Source: UBA1206 sp050953105 (GTDB lineage: Bacteria; Bacillota; Clostridia; Oscillospirales; CAG-382). Taken from it: 64,000 bases of DNA. This document shows, piece after piece, positions 32,013 to 40,720 of the stretch. Below the pieces are notes generated by a model, which was not told the DNA's origin, did not search any database, and saw only the letters and a list, made by a program, of their open reading frames with translations. The translations under genes were made by a program, and so were the position numbers. Each line of letters begins with the position of its first letter. Position 1 is the first letter of the stretch. The DNA is taken from positions 372,001-436,000 of the forward strand of contig JBMNMA010000004.1 of assembly GCA_050953105.1 (NCBI GenBank), read 5' to 3'.

Positions 32013-33914
32013 TTAAGCTCTGACGTTAATAAGGATTTTTTCGTCCCTGGAGTTCATTGTATCGGATATGTTGACTATAAAGGAATCTATGCCGGTAAAG
32101 CCCCGGTCGGGATAATAGGTCATCCGCCCGTCACAGGACATTTTAACGCTGCCATGCATGGCCGAGCCGGATATGGCAAATATGGCGTCCGCCCTGCCCC
32201 TACCCAAACTAAGCTTTAAACGCAGGGTTTTATTCATTTTTGTTGTAAAAACCTTTTGTTTAAGCTCAAAGTCGTGTTCTTTTAGCTTACCTTTTATATA
32301 TTTATAGGTGTCGTCGTATATACACCGGTAGAGAGGGGATGAGGCGATATAGGACTTATAGAACTCACCGGGTGAAATCCCCTGATAAAAGGTGCTTATA
32401 GACTTGTGGCAGCCTGCCATAAAGCAAAATTTAAGGTGTTGGCGGTATTTTCTAAGCTGCTTTTCCTCCTCCACCGCTGACGGATGAATTTCAAGCTGAA
32501 CTCCGGCGCCTATGAATTTGGAAACCGCAATGGACGATTTAAGCCTTTCCACGGTAAATTCGTCGTTCCAGGTATAGTTGGGCTTCATGGAGGCATAGTC
32601 AATGCCGTAGTCACTGAAGCAGCCAATTCCCGGTGCCTGATACCATGGCCCCCAAACCAGCTTATAACCCTGACGGTGAATAAAATCCGCAAAGTCTTTC
32701 AGACAGTCAAGATAAATATCGTCGTCATAGGGAATCGATTCGTCATACCAGTAAAAGCCGGCAAGCTTTAATCCCTTAAAATTGCAGGCCGTATATGTGT
32801 CGGTGAGCAGCTTTGTCCACCATAAAAGGATTTTTGTCCTGCCTTCGGCGGTGTAATAATCCTCCGCCTTGCTGTCGCCGTCAATATCGCCAAAGTTAAC
32901 CCCCCGGGGGACGGAGGTTAACACGGGTAAAATAACGTTTACCCGGAAATTATTGTCGCCGGTATAACGCCGGTATTCAAGAACAGCGTCGTTTAAGGCG
33001 TGAAGGTTATCGTTTTTATCAAAAAGCCAGTCCTTGTATTTCAGCCGGTCACCGGATGTGGCCAGCGCATAGGGGTTCATTGAAACATATGCACCGTTAT
33101 CGCATTTTGAGTCCTTTGGCAGAAACAAAAAGGTGTCAAACATTGTGTCTTTAATAGCGCCGTTTTTGCCGCAGTAGGCGACAAGAGGGAAGAAATACTC
33201 CTTTTTCCACCGGCGGCTTTCCCCTGTGTCGGGAAGGTAGTTAATAATCAATAAAATGTTGCGGCAGCCGTCAAGGGTATCCGGCGGCGGAAAACGGTCG
33301 GGGAAAGAGGGGGTTATATCCGGCAACGGTTTTCTTTTATGCCGTTTTGAAACGCCTTTTATCCCGTAAAGCTCCACCTCGTCCATGGCTATAAAGGAAA
33401 AAACATGAAGGGTGAGCTTTACATATCTTGCCGTAAAGGGGGTAAAGCTTTTTTCGTAAATCTGCTTTGCCGCCTCACCGTTATGCTTGGGGTTGTCGGT
33501 AAACACCGTATGCCATTCCCTGCCGTTATCCGAAACCGAAAGGGCAATTTTCGACGGCAGGGTTATACCCGCTTCGGTTATATAAACAAAACCTATGCGT
33601 AATGTGTCGGCGGTGGAGATACAGCCTATGTCAAAGACTATATCCCGGGCTACGCCTATACTTATCCGGAAAAGCTGCCTGCTGTAAAAGTCCTCGTCCT
33701 CAGAATAATATTTCCCGTTGGTGAGTATGCCGTTACCCGGCTGGGTGTTCATATGCTCGTTTCGCATGGCAAGATCAAGGGGGGCAAGGGAGCGGACAAT
33801 ATATTTTTTATGTAAAAGCAGATTATGCCGGCTTTTGTCCCCGTCGTTATCGACGGCGGCATTTTCCGGGAACTTTTCATTTATATAATATGTATCCTGA
33901 AAAAACTCCTTCAA
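32013..33914 (-). CDS. DUF4855 protein with F5/8-like and cadherin-like ends, no signal peptide
   Basis: A 633-residue protein in three parts. Residues about 60-190 are an F5/8 type C-like module (ILTNGKYY, VFDIG, TARYVKLTLHVFSFIAMDEVELYG). Residues about 215-540 match DUF4855, with ILLIINYLP, FGDIDGD, WYDESIPYDDDIYL and VQLEIHPSAV. The C-terminal 90 residues are a cadherin-like/Ig module (GSVKMSCDGRMTYYPDRGFTGIDSFIV). DUF4855 has a TIM-barrel-like pattern and is suspected of acting on glycans. Unlike its homologue at 35887 it has no signal peptide. I start at TTG 33914 behind AAGGGGTG. A GTG at 33923 would overlap that site. It lies between deoR and the binding protein. Confidence 0.8.
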   Translation of the reverse strand: MKEFFQDTYYINEKFPENAAVDNDGDKSRHNLLLHKKYIVRSLAPLDLAMRNEHMNTQPGNGILTNGKYYSEDEDFYSRQLFRISIGVARDIVFDIGCISTADTLRIGFVYITEAGITLPSKIALSVSDNGREWHTVFTDNPKHNGEAAKQIYEKSFTPFTARYVKLTLHVFSFIAMDEVELYGIKGVSKRHKRKPLPDITPSFPDRFPPPDTLDGCRNILLIINYLPDTGESRRWKKEYFFPLVAYCGKNGAIKDTMFDTFLFLPKDSKCDNGAYVSMNPYALATSGDRLKYKDWLFDKNDNLHALNDAVLEYRRYTGDNNFRVNVILPVLTSVPRGVNFGDIDGDSKAEDYYTAEGRTKILLWWTKLLTDTYTACNFKGLKLAGFYWYDESIPYDDDIYLDCLKDFADFIHRQGYKLVWGPWYQAPGIGCFSDYGIDYASMKPNYTWNDEFTVERLKSSIAVSKFIGAGVQLEIHPSAVEEEKQLRKYRQHLKFCFMAGCHKSISTFYQGISPGEFYKSYIASSPLYRCIYDDTYKYIKGKLKEHDFELKQKVFTTKMNKTLRLKLSLGRGRADAIFAISGSAMHGSVKMSCDGRMTYYPDRGFTGIDSFIVNISDTMNSRDEKILINVRA

Positions 33915-33959
33915 CCCTATCACCCCTTTTTTTTTACGTGTTTGAGCTTTGGTTATATA

Positions 33960-34724
33960 TTATACGCACCTGAAACTTATCCGCTCGGCCATAAGTGATT
34001 CGGCTTTTTCGGGGGTAAGTTTACTGTCGGTTATAAGGGTGTCAAACCCCTTGGTGTCGCATATAAGATAGCGTGAGACACTGCCTATCCGGTCGCTGGG
34101 GCAGGCAATAACCCGCTTTTTTGCCCTTGACAGCATTTTTTTCTTTATATTGGCCTCGTTCATTGAAACGTCCGAAAGTCCGGCGTTTGTATCAAACCCA
34201 CTGCCGCATACAAAGGCCAGGTCTACATTGAAATTGTCTATAAAATTTTCGGCATAAGAGCCTGATGCCGAAAGCAGCTCGTTTTGCACCACACCGCATA
34301 CACAGATTGTTCTAACGGCAGGGTATTTGGAAAGCAGGGTAACTGCTTTTATGTTGGGGGTTATGACGGTAATGTCGTCGAAATTCTGTAACAGCGGCAC
34401 AATGCTGCAGGATATGGCGGAGGAATCTAAAAAAATGGCAAAGCCGTCCGAAACAAGGCTGACCACCTCATCAGCCACCTTGCCGCCGATGCCGCTGTCC
34501 TCCGCATTGTCGGTTTTATATACATCCTCCACGGATATAAGCCTTGCGCCTCCGTGAACCCGTTTTATAAGCCCCGCCTGCTCCAGTTTATGAAGATCCC
34601 GGCGGGCTGAAGATTCACTTATAAAGCAATGGCTGCATATCTGCTTAACCGTTACCGTTTTGCTTCGCTGGCTCATTAACAGCTTAAGGATTTCGTTTTC
34701 TCTGCTGCCGCCGGGCATAGGCAT
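33960..34724 (-). CDS. DeoR/GlpR-family sugar-responsive regulator
   Basis: A 254-residue repressor with an N-terminal helix-turn-helix (ENEILKLLMSQRSKTVTVKQ, then SESSARRDLHKLEQAGLIKRVHGGA, residues 9-62). The C-terminal phosphosugar-binding domain is isomerase-like (VSDGFAIFLDSSAISCSIVPLL, VITPNIKAV, DLAFVCGSGFD). Two in-frame ATGs, 34724 and 34718, share AAAGGGAG and either could be used. It is divergent from the F5/8 surface protein at 34999. A perfect inverted repeat (34902-34928) lies in that promoter. Autoregulation and control of both flanking units are likely by analogy with the family. Confidence 0.87.
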   Translation of the reverse strand: MPMPGGSRENEILKLLMSQRSKTVTVKQICSHCFISESSARRDLHKLEQAGLIKRVHGGARLISVEDVYKTDNAEDSGIGGKVADEVVSLVSDGFAIFLDSSAISCSIVPLLQNFDDITVITPNIKAVTLLSKYPAVRTICVCGVVQNELLSASGSYAENFIDNFNVDLAFVCGSGFDTNAGLSDVSMNEANIKKKMLSRAKKRVIACPSDRIGSVSRYLICDTKGFDTLITDSKLTPEKAESLMAERISFRCV

Positions 34725-34901
34725 TTGCTCCCTTTAATTTATTTGAAAAAATGAATGGTTTTATAATAAAGCAGTCATATTGTATAATAAAACCGTAATA
34801 ATTACAAGATAATATTTCATATATGACCGTTTGATGAACGAATTGAGCAAAAAAACATATGTAATTTCCGAAATGCGTGGTCATTCATTCATCTAAAACC
34901 C

Positions 34902-34928
34902 GTTTCATTGACTTTTTGGCAATGAAAC
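34902..34928. promoter_or_regulatory. Candidate operator: perfect 9-bp inverted repeat
   Basis: GTTTCATTG (34902-34910) and CAATGAAAC (34920-34928) are exact complements separated by 9 bp. The repeat overlaps the -35 box and spacer of the promoter at 34908-34936. It is a natural binding site for the adjacent DeoR-type repressor. Confidence 0.6.
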
Positions 34929-34936
34929 TTTATTAT
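34908..34936 (+). promoter_or_regulatory. Promoter of the F5/8 surface protein unit
   Basis: TTGACT (34908-34913), 17 bp, TATTAT (34931-34936), about 60 bp before the start at 34999. Confidence 0.7.
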
Positions 34937-34998
34937 GATATTCACAATCGGTATAATGCCGTTTGTTATCAAGTATAAGAAAGGAAGAAAAGAACACA

Positions 34999-35781
34999 AT
35001 GAAAAAAGCTTTAGCACTTATCGCAGCCATTGTTATGGTTTTGGTTGCAGGAACAACCATCGGCTTTGCCGAAGATGTTGTTAATGTTGCCGAAGGCGCA
35101 ACCTATACCTATGTTGTTAACCAGCCCATTGAAACCAACGGTGGAGACCCCGACGGAGTTAAACTCACCGACGGCGAAACCGGCAGCGTTGCATCCCTCT
35201 GGAACGGGGCATGGGTAGTATTTATCAGCAATTCCGCCGGCACCGCAACAACCATCCGTGTTGACCTTGGCGAAGTTTACAGCATAACCTCGGTTGCAGT
35301 CAACATGCTTCGCGATTCCGCCAGCGGCGCTTTCCTTCCTGCCAGCTTTAAGGTTTATGCAGGTACCGATGTTGATAACCTTACCGAAATCGCTTCCGAA
35401 ACCTATGATTCCAACGAAGCCGCCACAGATATAGTTCCCTTTGAAAAAGCTCTTGCCGCAGCTACTGATGCCCGTTATGTCGAGCTTCGTTTCGAAGGCA
35501 ACGACTATTCCTGGAACACCTTCTACGGCATTGACGAAATAGTTGTTAACGGCACCGCAAAGACCGAGGAATCCTCGACTGAAGAACCCCAGTCCCAGGA
35601 AGAATCCACTGCCACATCCGAAGAAGTATCCGCCCAGCCCGTTGAAAGCAGCGAGACTTCCACCGTATCCCCCGGAACCGGCGACAACACAAACAGCATG
35701 ATTATTGTTTTTGCCGCTTTCGCTCTTATCATAGCAGGCGTTGCCGTTGCATTCAACAGACGCAAAGGCGAAGTTCGTTAA
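34999..35781 (+). CDS. Surface F5/8-type binding protein with LPXTG-like anchor
   Basis: A 260-residue protein: signal peptide (1-26, ending TTIGFAED), one F5/8 type C-like domain (about 30-195, with LTDGETGS, IRVDLGEVYSITSV and ARYVELRFEG), and a Ser/Glu/Thr linker. The tail is SPGTGDN followed by a membrane helix (MIIVFAAFALIIAGVAVAF) and NRRKGEVR. The motif-helix-basic order is that of a sortase signal, with SPGTG in place of LPxTG. If the motif is not used, the helix would simply anchor it in the membrane. I start at ATG 34999 downstream of AAAGGAAG. It lies 105 bp upstream of the large DUF4855 lipoprotein and probably shares its transcript. It is likely abundant, given its clean promoter. 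Confidence 0.8.
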   Translation: MKKALALIAAIVMVLVAGTTIGFAEDVVNVAEGATYTYVVNQPIETNGGDPDGVKLTDGETGSVASLWNGAWVVFISNSAGTATTIRVDLGEVYSITSVAVNMLRDSASGAFLPASFKVYAGTDVDNLTEIASETYDSNEAATDIVPFEKALAAATDARYVELRFEGNDYSWNTFYGIDEIVVNGTAKTEESSTEEPQSQEESTATSEEVSAQPVESSETSTVSPGTGDNTNSMIIVFAAFALIIAGVAVAFNRRKGEVR

Positions 35782-35886
35782 AGAAAAACGATAGGAATAC
35801 ATAAAGTATTAACCTGCAACTGACCACATCATCGGAAAGGTAGGTGATTGCCCTGCCATGGATATATTTATGGCGGCGGGGCGGTT

Positions 35887-38526
35887 ATGCGTATAAAAAA
35901 CATTTTAATAATGCTTCTCGCGGCTGTCATTCTCTTCGGGTTTGTAGCCTGCGGAGGAGGCGGCTCGGGTGATGCTGACTCCAAAACACCATCGGACAAC
36001 AATTCCGAAAACACTTCACGGGATAATTCGGAATACAGCGGCGACAATTCGCAAGACAGCTCCGAGGACACCTCGGAGGATAGTTCCGGTAATCCTGGAG
36101 AGGTAAAAACCTTTCCGATTGATTCGGTTATAACCGGAAATGTTGACAGAACAAAGGAAAAAGTAAGCCTTTCTATAGGCAAGACATATCAATCGGATTT
36201 CAAAGCATCTGATATATATCCCGACAGCGGCGGCGAGCTTACCGACGGTAAAACCGGCGAAGCCGGATTTTACGGTGAGTGGTCCGGCTACGAGCTTAAG
36301 GGAAGTGCAGATATTGCCATCACCATTGATCTTGGAGAAGTTTTCACCAATATCGCCGACCTTCAGGTATCGTTCCTTGCCTGGAAGGATTGTGGCATAG
36401 CCATTCCCCCGGTAGTGGAATTTCAGGTGTCAACCGACGGGGAAAACTATATTTCGGTTGGCAAGGTTTACAACGACCAAACCCCGATGACACTTCAAAA
36501 GGTTGAATCCACCCTTAAGCTTGGTAAAACCGTTAAGGGACGCTATGTAAAAGTAATTATTGAAAAATCCGGAGTATGGTGGCTGTTTATGGAAGAGATA
36601 GGGGTATATTCCTACGGTGACGGCACTGGTGAAACCCAGCCCTCATATGACGAGCTTGGGAAAAAGCTATATACATCTGAACCTATAAAAAAGGTTACCA
36701 CCGAGGTTTTCTGGGATGCATCCGAACCCGATTACAAAGACACCATAAACCTTGTGGCAGGACTTACCCAGAGAGTTTATGTGCCTGTAAATTTAAGCGG
36801 CTTCTACGCCACAAATTATAAAAATTCCGAGGCAAACTCTCCTCTTCTTACCGACGGTAAAAAAGCATCCAGTGTATGGGGAGACGGCTGGTTCAGGTCG
36901 GTGCACGGCATTGAACGGAATGTTGTGTTCGACCTCCAAAAGACCTCTTCCGTTTCCCATGTGGTAATGGGGATCGGCCATTCCGGTGGCGCGGGGATAT
37001 ACCTTCCCCGTTATATCCGCATCTGGCTTTCGGATAACGGAGTGGATTGGCAGCAAGTTTATGCCGATAACGATCCCCAGCCACATAACGCAGAAGGCAG
37101 AATGGATTACAGGGCAGATTTCGGCAAAAAATACAAGGCCCGCTTTATAAACATCCAGTTCGGCGTGTCCTGCTTTGTTTATATAGATGAAATCGAGGTT
37201 TACGGCACCAAGTTCGTAGGCTCCGACGCTGCAGCACTTAAGCCTACCGGAAGCTATGAAACCCAATTCCCAGACGAATATATTAAGCCCGATAAAAGCA
37301 TATATAACGGCGCAACCAATATACTTCTTGCCCCCTATATTCAAAATGCCGCTTCCCCCAATGCGGGTATTACCAGAGATATCTGGCTGCCTTATATTGC
37401 CTACCTTGACAAAGACGGCAAGATAAAAGACACCATGTTTGACGGGGTTGTTATGGCGGCCTACGGGGTTACCTTTGATCAGGGATATAACCCCACAACC
37501 GTCAACAATTACATTGACTATCTGTTTGCGGCAGACCTTAACTTAAATTCTCTTGAAAAGACCGTGGGCGAAGTTAAAAAAGCCCTTGGCCTTAACGATT
37601 ACAAGGTTGCGGTTGTCATAGCCATGCCGGGAACATTCAACCGAGATTATACCCCCGGGGACTATGACGGGGATGGGAAAATCGAAAGGTTTGATACCTT
37701 CGAGGATCTTAAAAAAATCACCGACTGGTTTATGAACAGGTGCGAAGCTCTGTTTGCCAACCAAAATTATCAAAACATAGTGCTTACGGGTTACTACTGG
37801 CCCCCGGAAACGGTGGAATACCACAAACCCTTTGAAGAACAGCTTATAAAATACACCTCGGATAAATGCCACGAAAAGGGTTATTCCCTGTCTTTTATCC
37901 CCTGGCTGAGAGCAACGGGATATCAGGAATGGAAGGAACTTGGCTTTGATGTGGTTAACATGCAGCCCAACTATCCCTGGTATGACTTCCCCATAGAAAT
38001 CGTTGCCGAAACCGCAGACGAAGCCAAAAAGCTGGGTATGTCGGTGGAGATAGAAATTCATCCTTCCGCAATGGATTCGGCCGAATACTTTGCCAAGTAT
38101 ATTGAATACCTTGACCAGGGTGTCAAAAAAGGTTACATGGGCACAATACTGTTCTACTATCAGGGCGGTATGCCGGGCGAGTATTATAAATGTTATAAGG
38201 GCGAAGGGAAGTACAGCCGTCTGATATACGACTATACATATCAGTTTATAAAAGGCAAATACACCATCCAGTCCCTTTCGGCATCCGATATGGAATTCGA
38301 TATTCCCATGAACAAAACCTTCAAGGGCAGCTTCGGTGAAAATACCGACAAGAATCTTATTTACACAATAGACGTAAGCCCGGTATACGGCAGCGTCAAG
38401 TCCAACGGCGACGGCACATTTACCTATTATCCTCTTAAGGATTATACCGGCACCGTTACCTTTACCTACACCGTTTCCAACGGAAGCGATGCTGCAACAG
38501 GGACAATAACCCTAAATATTAACTAA
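35887..38526 (+). CDS. DUF4855 lipoprotein with two F5/8-like domains and cadherin-like end
   Basis: An 879-residue lipoprotein (lipobox FVAC, Cys about 20) with a Ser/Asp/Glu/Asn-rich stalk. It has two F5/8 type C-like modules (about 85-245, with LTDGKTGEAG and IDLGEVFTNIADL; about 270-440, with LLTDGKKAS and YIDEIEVYGT). The DUF4855 domain (about 460-780) contains IWLPYIAYLDKDGKIKDTMF, YWPPETVEY and VEIEIHPSAM. A cadherin-like module forms the C-terminus. It is the exported counterpart of the cytoplasmic protein at 32013. I start at ATG 35887 behind GGCGGGG, because the longer frame from 35848 breaks the signal peptide. It is likely to bind or cleave a polysaccharide at the cell surface. 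Confidence 0.82.
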   Translation: MRIKNILIMLLAAVILFGFVACGGGGSGDADSKTPSDNNSENTSRDNSEYSGDNSQDSSEDTSEDSSGNPGEVKTFPIDSVITGNVDRTKEKVSLSIGKTYQSDFKASDIYPDSGGELTDGKTGEAGFYGEWSGYELKGSADIAITIDLGEVFTNIADLQVSFLAWKDCGIAIPPVVEFQVSTDGENYISVGKVYNDQTPMTLQKVESTLKLGKTVKGRYVKVIIEKSGVWWLFMEEIGVYSYGDGTGETQPSYDELGKKLYTSEPIKKVTTEVFWDASEPDYKDTINLVAGLTQRVYVPVNLSGFYATNYKNSEANSPLLTDGKKASSVWGDGWFRSVHGIERNVVFDLQKTSSVSHVVMGIGHSGGAGIYLPRYIRIWLSDNGVDWQQVYADNDPQPHNAEGRMDYRADFGKKYKARFINIQFGVSCFVYIDEIEVYGTKFVGSDAAALKPTGSYETQFPDEYIKPDKSIYNGATNILLAPYIQNAASPNAGITRDIWLPYIAYLDKDGKIKDTMFDGVVMAAYGVTFDQGYNPTTVNNYIDYLFAADLNLNSLEKTVGEVKKALGLNDYKVAVVIAMPGTFNRDYTPGDYDGDGKIERFDTFEDLKKITDWFMNRCEALFANQNYQNIVLTGYYWPPETVEYHKPFEEQLIKYTSDKCHEKGYSLSFIPWLRATGYQEWKELGFDVVNMQPNYPWYDFPIEIVAETADEAKKLGMSVEIEIHPSAMDSAEYFAKYIEYLDQGVKKGYMGTILFYYQGGMPGEYYKCYKGEGKYSRLIYDYTYQFIKGKYTIQSLSASDMEFDIPMNKTFKGSFGENTDKNLIYTIDVSPVYGSVKSNGDGTFTYYPLKDYTGTVTFTYTVSNGSDAATGTITLNIN

Positions 38527-38597
38527 ACAAATCGGTATGGCAAGCTGCTGTCAATGTTGGCACAGTCGTTGACGGCGGCAACACTGTTCGGGCCGTT

Positions 38598-38628
38598 AAA
38601 AAACCGGTGCCGCAAGGCACCGGTTTTT
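38598..38628. terminator. Bidirectional rho-independent terminator
   Basis: Stem AAAACCGGTGCC / GGCACCGGTTTT with GCAA loop, between the convergent genes ending at 38526 and 38644. Confidence 0.88.
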
Positions 38629-38643
38629 ATTTACAGTTTTTAA

Positions 38644-40182
38644 TTATTTGTTAGTGTATATCTCCAGCAGCTCGTCAAGCTTTACCTTGACCAAGTCTGC
38701 CTTGGAGTCATAGGCCGAAACAAAGTTTTTGCTCCGTCCGTCAAGTACGGTGCGTACAAGGTGCTGAATATTATCCAACGACATGGAATGGACAACGCCG
38801 AAGTTGTATACAGTTCCGTTCAATATGGTTTCATACATTCTTAAATCGTCTTCGGTGTCCATATAACCGTATTTGACGATTTTATGGAAATAACCCGGGG
38901 TGACTATACGGTAGGATTCGGATGCCATAACCTCAAGTGTCGCACCGATAAGCGGCAGCCGTTCCTCGGGAGTGCAGGAGGGAACCGACAGTATGGAATA
39001 TATATCCGCTGTGCAGGAGTAATAGTTGTCCTGGCTTTCCTCCAGCTTGGGAATGGGGAGTATGCCGTAGGTAAAGTTTACGTTTCTGAACATTTCGCTG
39101 GATGATAATTTGGAAACCAAGAAAATCGATTCGCCGTCGATAAACTTTTTGCGGCCGAGGTCAATGGATTCGCTTGTATAATGACCGGCCATAACACCGC
39201 TTGTTTCAAACAGCAGGTCATACATCTTCTCAAAGAATTTAATGGTTTTTTCGTTGTTAAAGCTAAGCTCGGGAAGTCCGTTTGAGTTTTTGGTGGTTAT
39301 TTTAAGGTTGCCCCCCATAAAGAAGGCATCCAGCGGCTCGGCTGCGGTGGGGATATAGGAGCCGTAAAAGTCTCCGTCAGACCTCAGTCCGTCCCCGTCA
39401 AGGTCATCATAGGTGTCCTTTAACAGTATCTGCAAATAGTCGATAGTCCATTTCCCGTTGTCCACAACCTCATACAGGTTTACATTGGGATACCACCTTT
39501 CAGCCAGATTTTTATTGAAAAACGTGGCGTAGGTGTAATAAGTGGATGTAAAGCAGGCGTCCCCGGTTATAAAATACAGTTTATCGTTTATGGTTATTTC
39601 GTTTATGTAATCCTGATTCCACCAGGGCTTTGAAAAATCAAGGTAGGGAATATCTTTTAGATTCAATAAATAATCGTCATTACCCAAAATCACACCGGTA
39701 TAGGCGTAGAAGGATATAACGTCGTATCCCGGATCGCCGGACAATATGGCGGTCATAACCTTTTCGTTAAAGTTAAAGGGCCAGTATGCTCCCGGGTCGG
39801 TTTGCTGAACAATTGTTTTAATTTTTATTCCCAGCCGTTCTTCCACCTTTTTTGTGCGTTCTATTAACAGGGAATTAAGGCTGGAGGCGTCTATCTCCTC
39901 GGTGCCGTATTCCATGCGGAACACATCGTCGGCACGCACCAGAAAAGTAACCGTCTCACCGTCAAATTTAAGGTCTTTGGGAATATTGTCCTCTATAATC
40001 GGTGTCTGGTTTGAGCTTTCGTCTGTGTTTTCCCCGGACGTTTCCCCCGAAACCGTGTTATCGCCGGGTGTGGAAACAAAACTTTCGTCAGACCCCTGCT
40101 CGCCGCAGGACCAAACTAACGGCAAGACCAAAAGCAAATCAAGTGCCAGAAGAAAAACGAGTAGTGATTTTGCTTTTTTCAC
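38644..40182 (-). CDS. Extracellular solute-binding lipoprotein, copy 2
   Basis: A 512-residue paralogue of the protein at 30420-31958. The order is the same: lipobox PLVWSC, acidic/Ser linker, and binding fold with PWWNQDYINEITINDKLYFI, DDLDGDGLRSDGD and the same C-terminal sequence ending LDELLEIYTNK. The start is GTG 40182 behind AAAGGATGG. Unlike copy 1 it is monocistronic, with its own strong promoter (40229-40257). No permease is adjacent. The two copies lie in the same orientation about 8 kb apart. They diverge mostly in the linker, which suggests a duplication kept for differential regulation or ligand range. Confidence 0.87.
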   Translation of the reverse strand: MKKAKSLLVFLLALDLLLVLPLVWSCGEQGSDESFVSTPGDNTVSGETSGENTDESSNQTPIIEDNIPKDLKFDGETVTFLVRADDVFRMEYGTEEIDASSLNSLLIERTKKVEERLGIKIKTIVQQTDPGAYWPFNFNEKVMTAILSGDPGYDVISFYAYTGVILGNDDYLLNLKDIPYLDFSKPWWNQDYINEITINDKLYFITGDACFTSTYYTYATFFNKNLAERWYPNVNLYEVVDNGKWTIDYLQILLKDTYDDLDGDGLRSDGDFYGSYIPTAAEPLDAFFMGGNLKITTKNSNGLPELSFNNEKTIKFFEKMYDLLFETSGVMAGHYTSESIDLGRKKFIDGESIFLVSKLSSSEMFRNVNFTYGILPIPKLEESQDNYYSCTADIYSILSVPSCTPEERLPLIGATLEVMASESYRIVTPGYFHKIVKYGYMDTEDDLRMYETILNGTVYNFGVVHSMSLDNIQHLVRTVLDGRSKNFVSAYDSKADLVKVKLDELLEIYTNK

Positions 40183-40228
40183 GGTAAAGCCATCCTTTCA
40201 AAGTCGTATTATGGTGAAATTTGTCGAT

Positions 40229-40257
40229 AGGATACCATTTTATATACAATTTGTCAA
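40229..40257 (-). promoter_or_regulatory. Promoter of solute-binding protein copy 2
   Basis: Minus strand TTGACA (40252-40257), 17 bp, TATCCT (40229-40234). Confidence 0.75.
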
Positions 40258-40302
40258 CATATTTTGTTTAATATTATCATATTTCGTTAATAACTGCGGT
40301 AA

Positions 40303-40331
40303 TAAAAAACCGGCACGCAGGGACCGGTTTT
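40303..40331 (-). terminator. Rho-independent terminator behind the relB relic
   Basis: Minus strand AAAACCGG / CCGGTTTT with 10-nt loop and extended T run. Confidence 0.65.
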
Positions 40332-40333
40332 GA

Positions 40334-40577
40334 CTATTCAGCTTTTAATACATCAAGGGCAGCTTTTAGGCTTTCCATATCAGAGTAACCTATTTACTTT
40401 TATCATTGTCATTCTGCCGGCTTTCCTCGATGACGGTGGCGGTTTCGTTTATAATGTTCAGCTTTAATTCAAAGGGAATACCTTTTACCCGTATAATCTG
40501 GCGTAAAAAGATGTTTATTGCGGTGGAAAGGTTAAGATAAGATCCTCATATATCTTTCCCCCTCTTTCTTTACCCAT
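40334..40577 (-). pseudogene. Decayed RelB/DinJ antitoxin gene with intact promoter
   Basis: On the minus strand, one frame encodes LNLSTAINIFLRQIIRVKGI and then PFELKLNIINE, the RelB/DinJ dimer and toxin-wrapping region. A second frame gives the typical end GYSDMESLKAALDVLKAE. The two are joined only across a stop/frameshift. The first 30 or so codons of a normal RelB are missing, and a stop precedes the conserved part. No RelE-type toxin lies downstream. A terminator follows at once. The promoter at 40594-40622 is still close to perfect. Confidence 0.75.
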
Positions 40578-40593
40578 CGTAGGGTGTATTCAT

Positions 40594-40622
40594 ATTGTAT
40601 GACAGTATACACACAATGTCAA
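40594..40622 (-). promoter_or_regulatory. Preserved promoter/operator of the relB relic
   Basis: Minus strand TTGACA (40617-40622), 17 bp, TACAAT (40594-40599). The spacer holds a near-palindrome (TGTAT...ATACA) of the kind autoregulating antitoxins bind. Confidence 0.6.
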
Positions 40623-40663
40623 TACGATGTAAAGCAAAACCCGTTATATCAAATTTGCTGCCC

Positions 40664-40691
40664 TTGACAATTAATATGCATCTGTTATAAT
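40664..40691 (+). promoter_or_regulatory. Promoter of the beta-helix protein gene
   Basis: TTGACA (40664-40669), 16 bp, TATAAT (40686-40691), 30 bp before the start at 40721. Confidence 0.8.
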
Positions 40692-40720
40692 TTCAATAAA
40701 TAACAATCGGAGGTAAAATT

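Noticed and set aside
35011..35802. 263-codon ORF antisense to the F5/8 surface protein
   Set aside because: It is Gly/Phe/Asn-rich with no ribosome site. It mirrors the Ala/Thr/Val-rich codons of the real gene, which has a signal peptide, domain and anchor.
30420..40182. Composite transposon suggested by the two direct paralogues
   Set aside because: There are no transposases, inverted ends or target-site duplications. The repeats are whole functional genes with different linkers, so tandem duplication is the simpler explanation.
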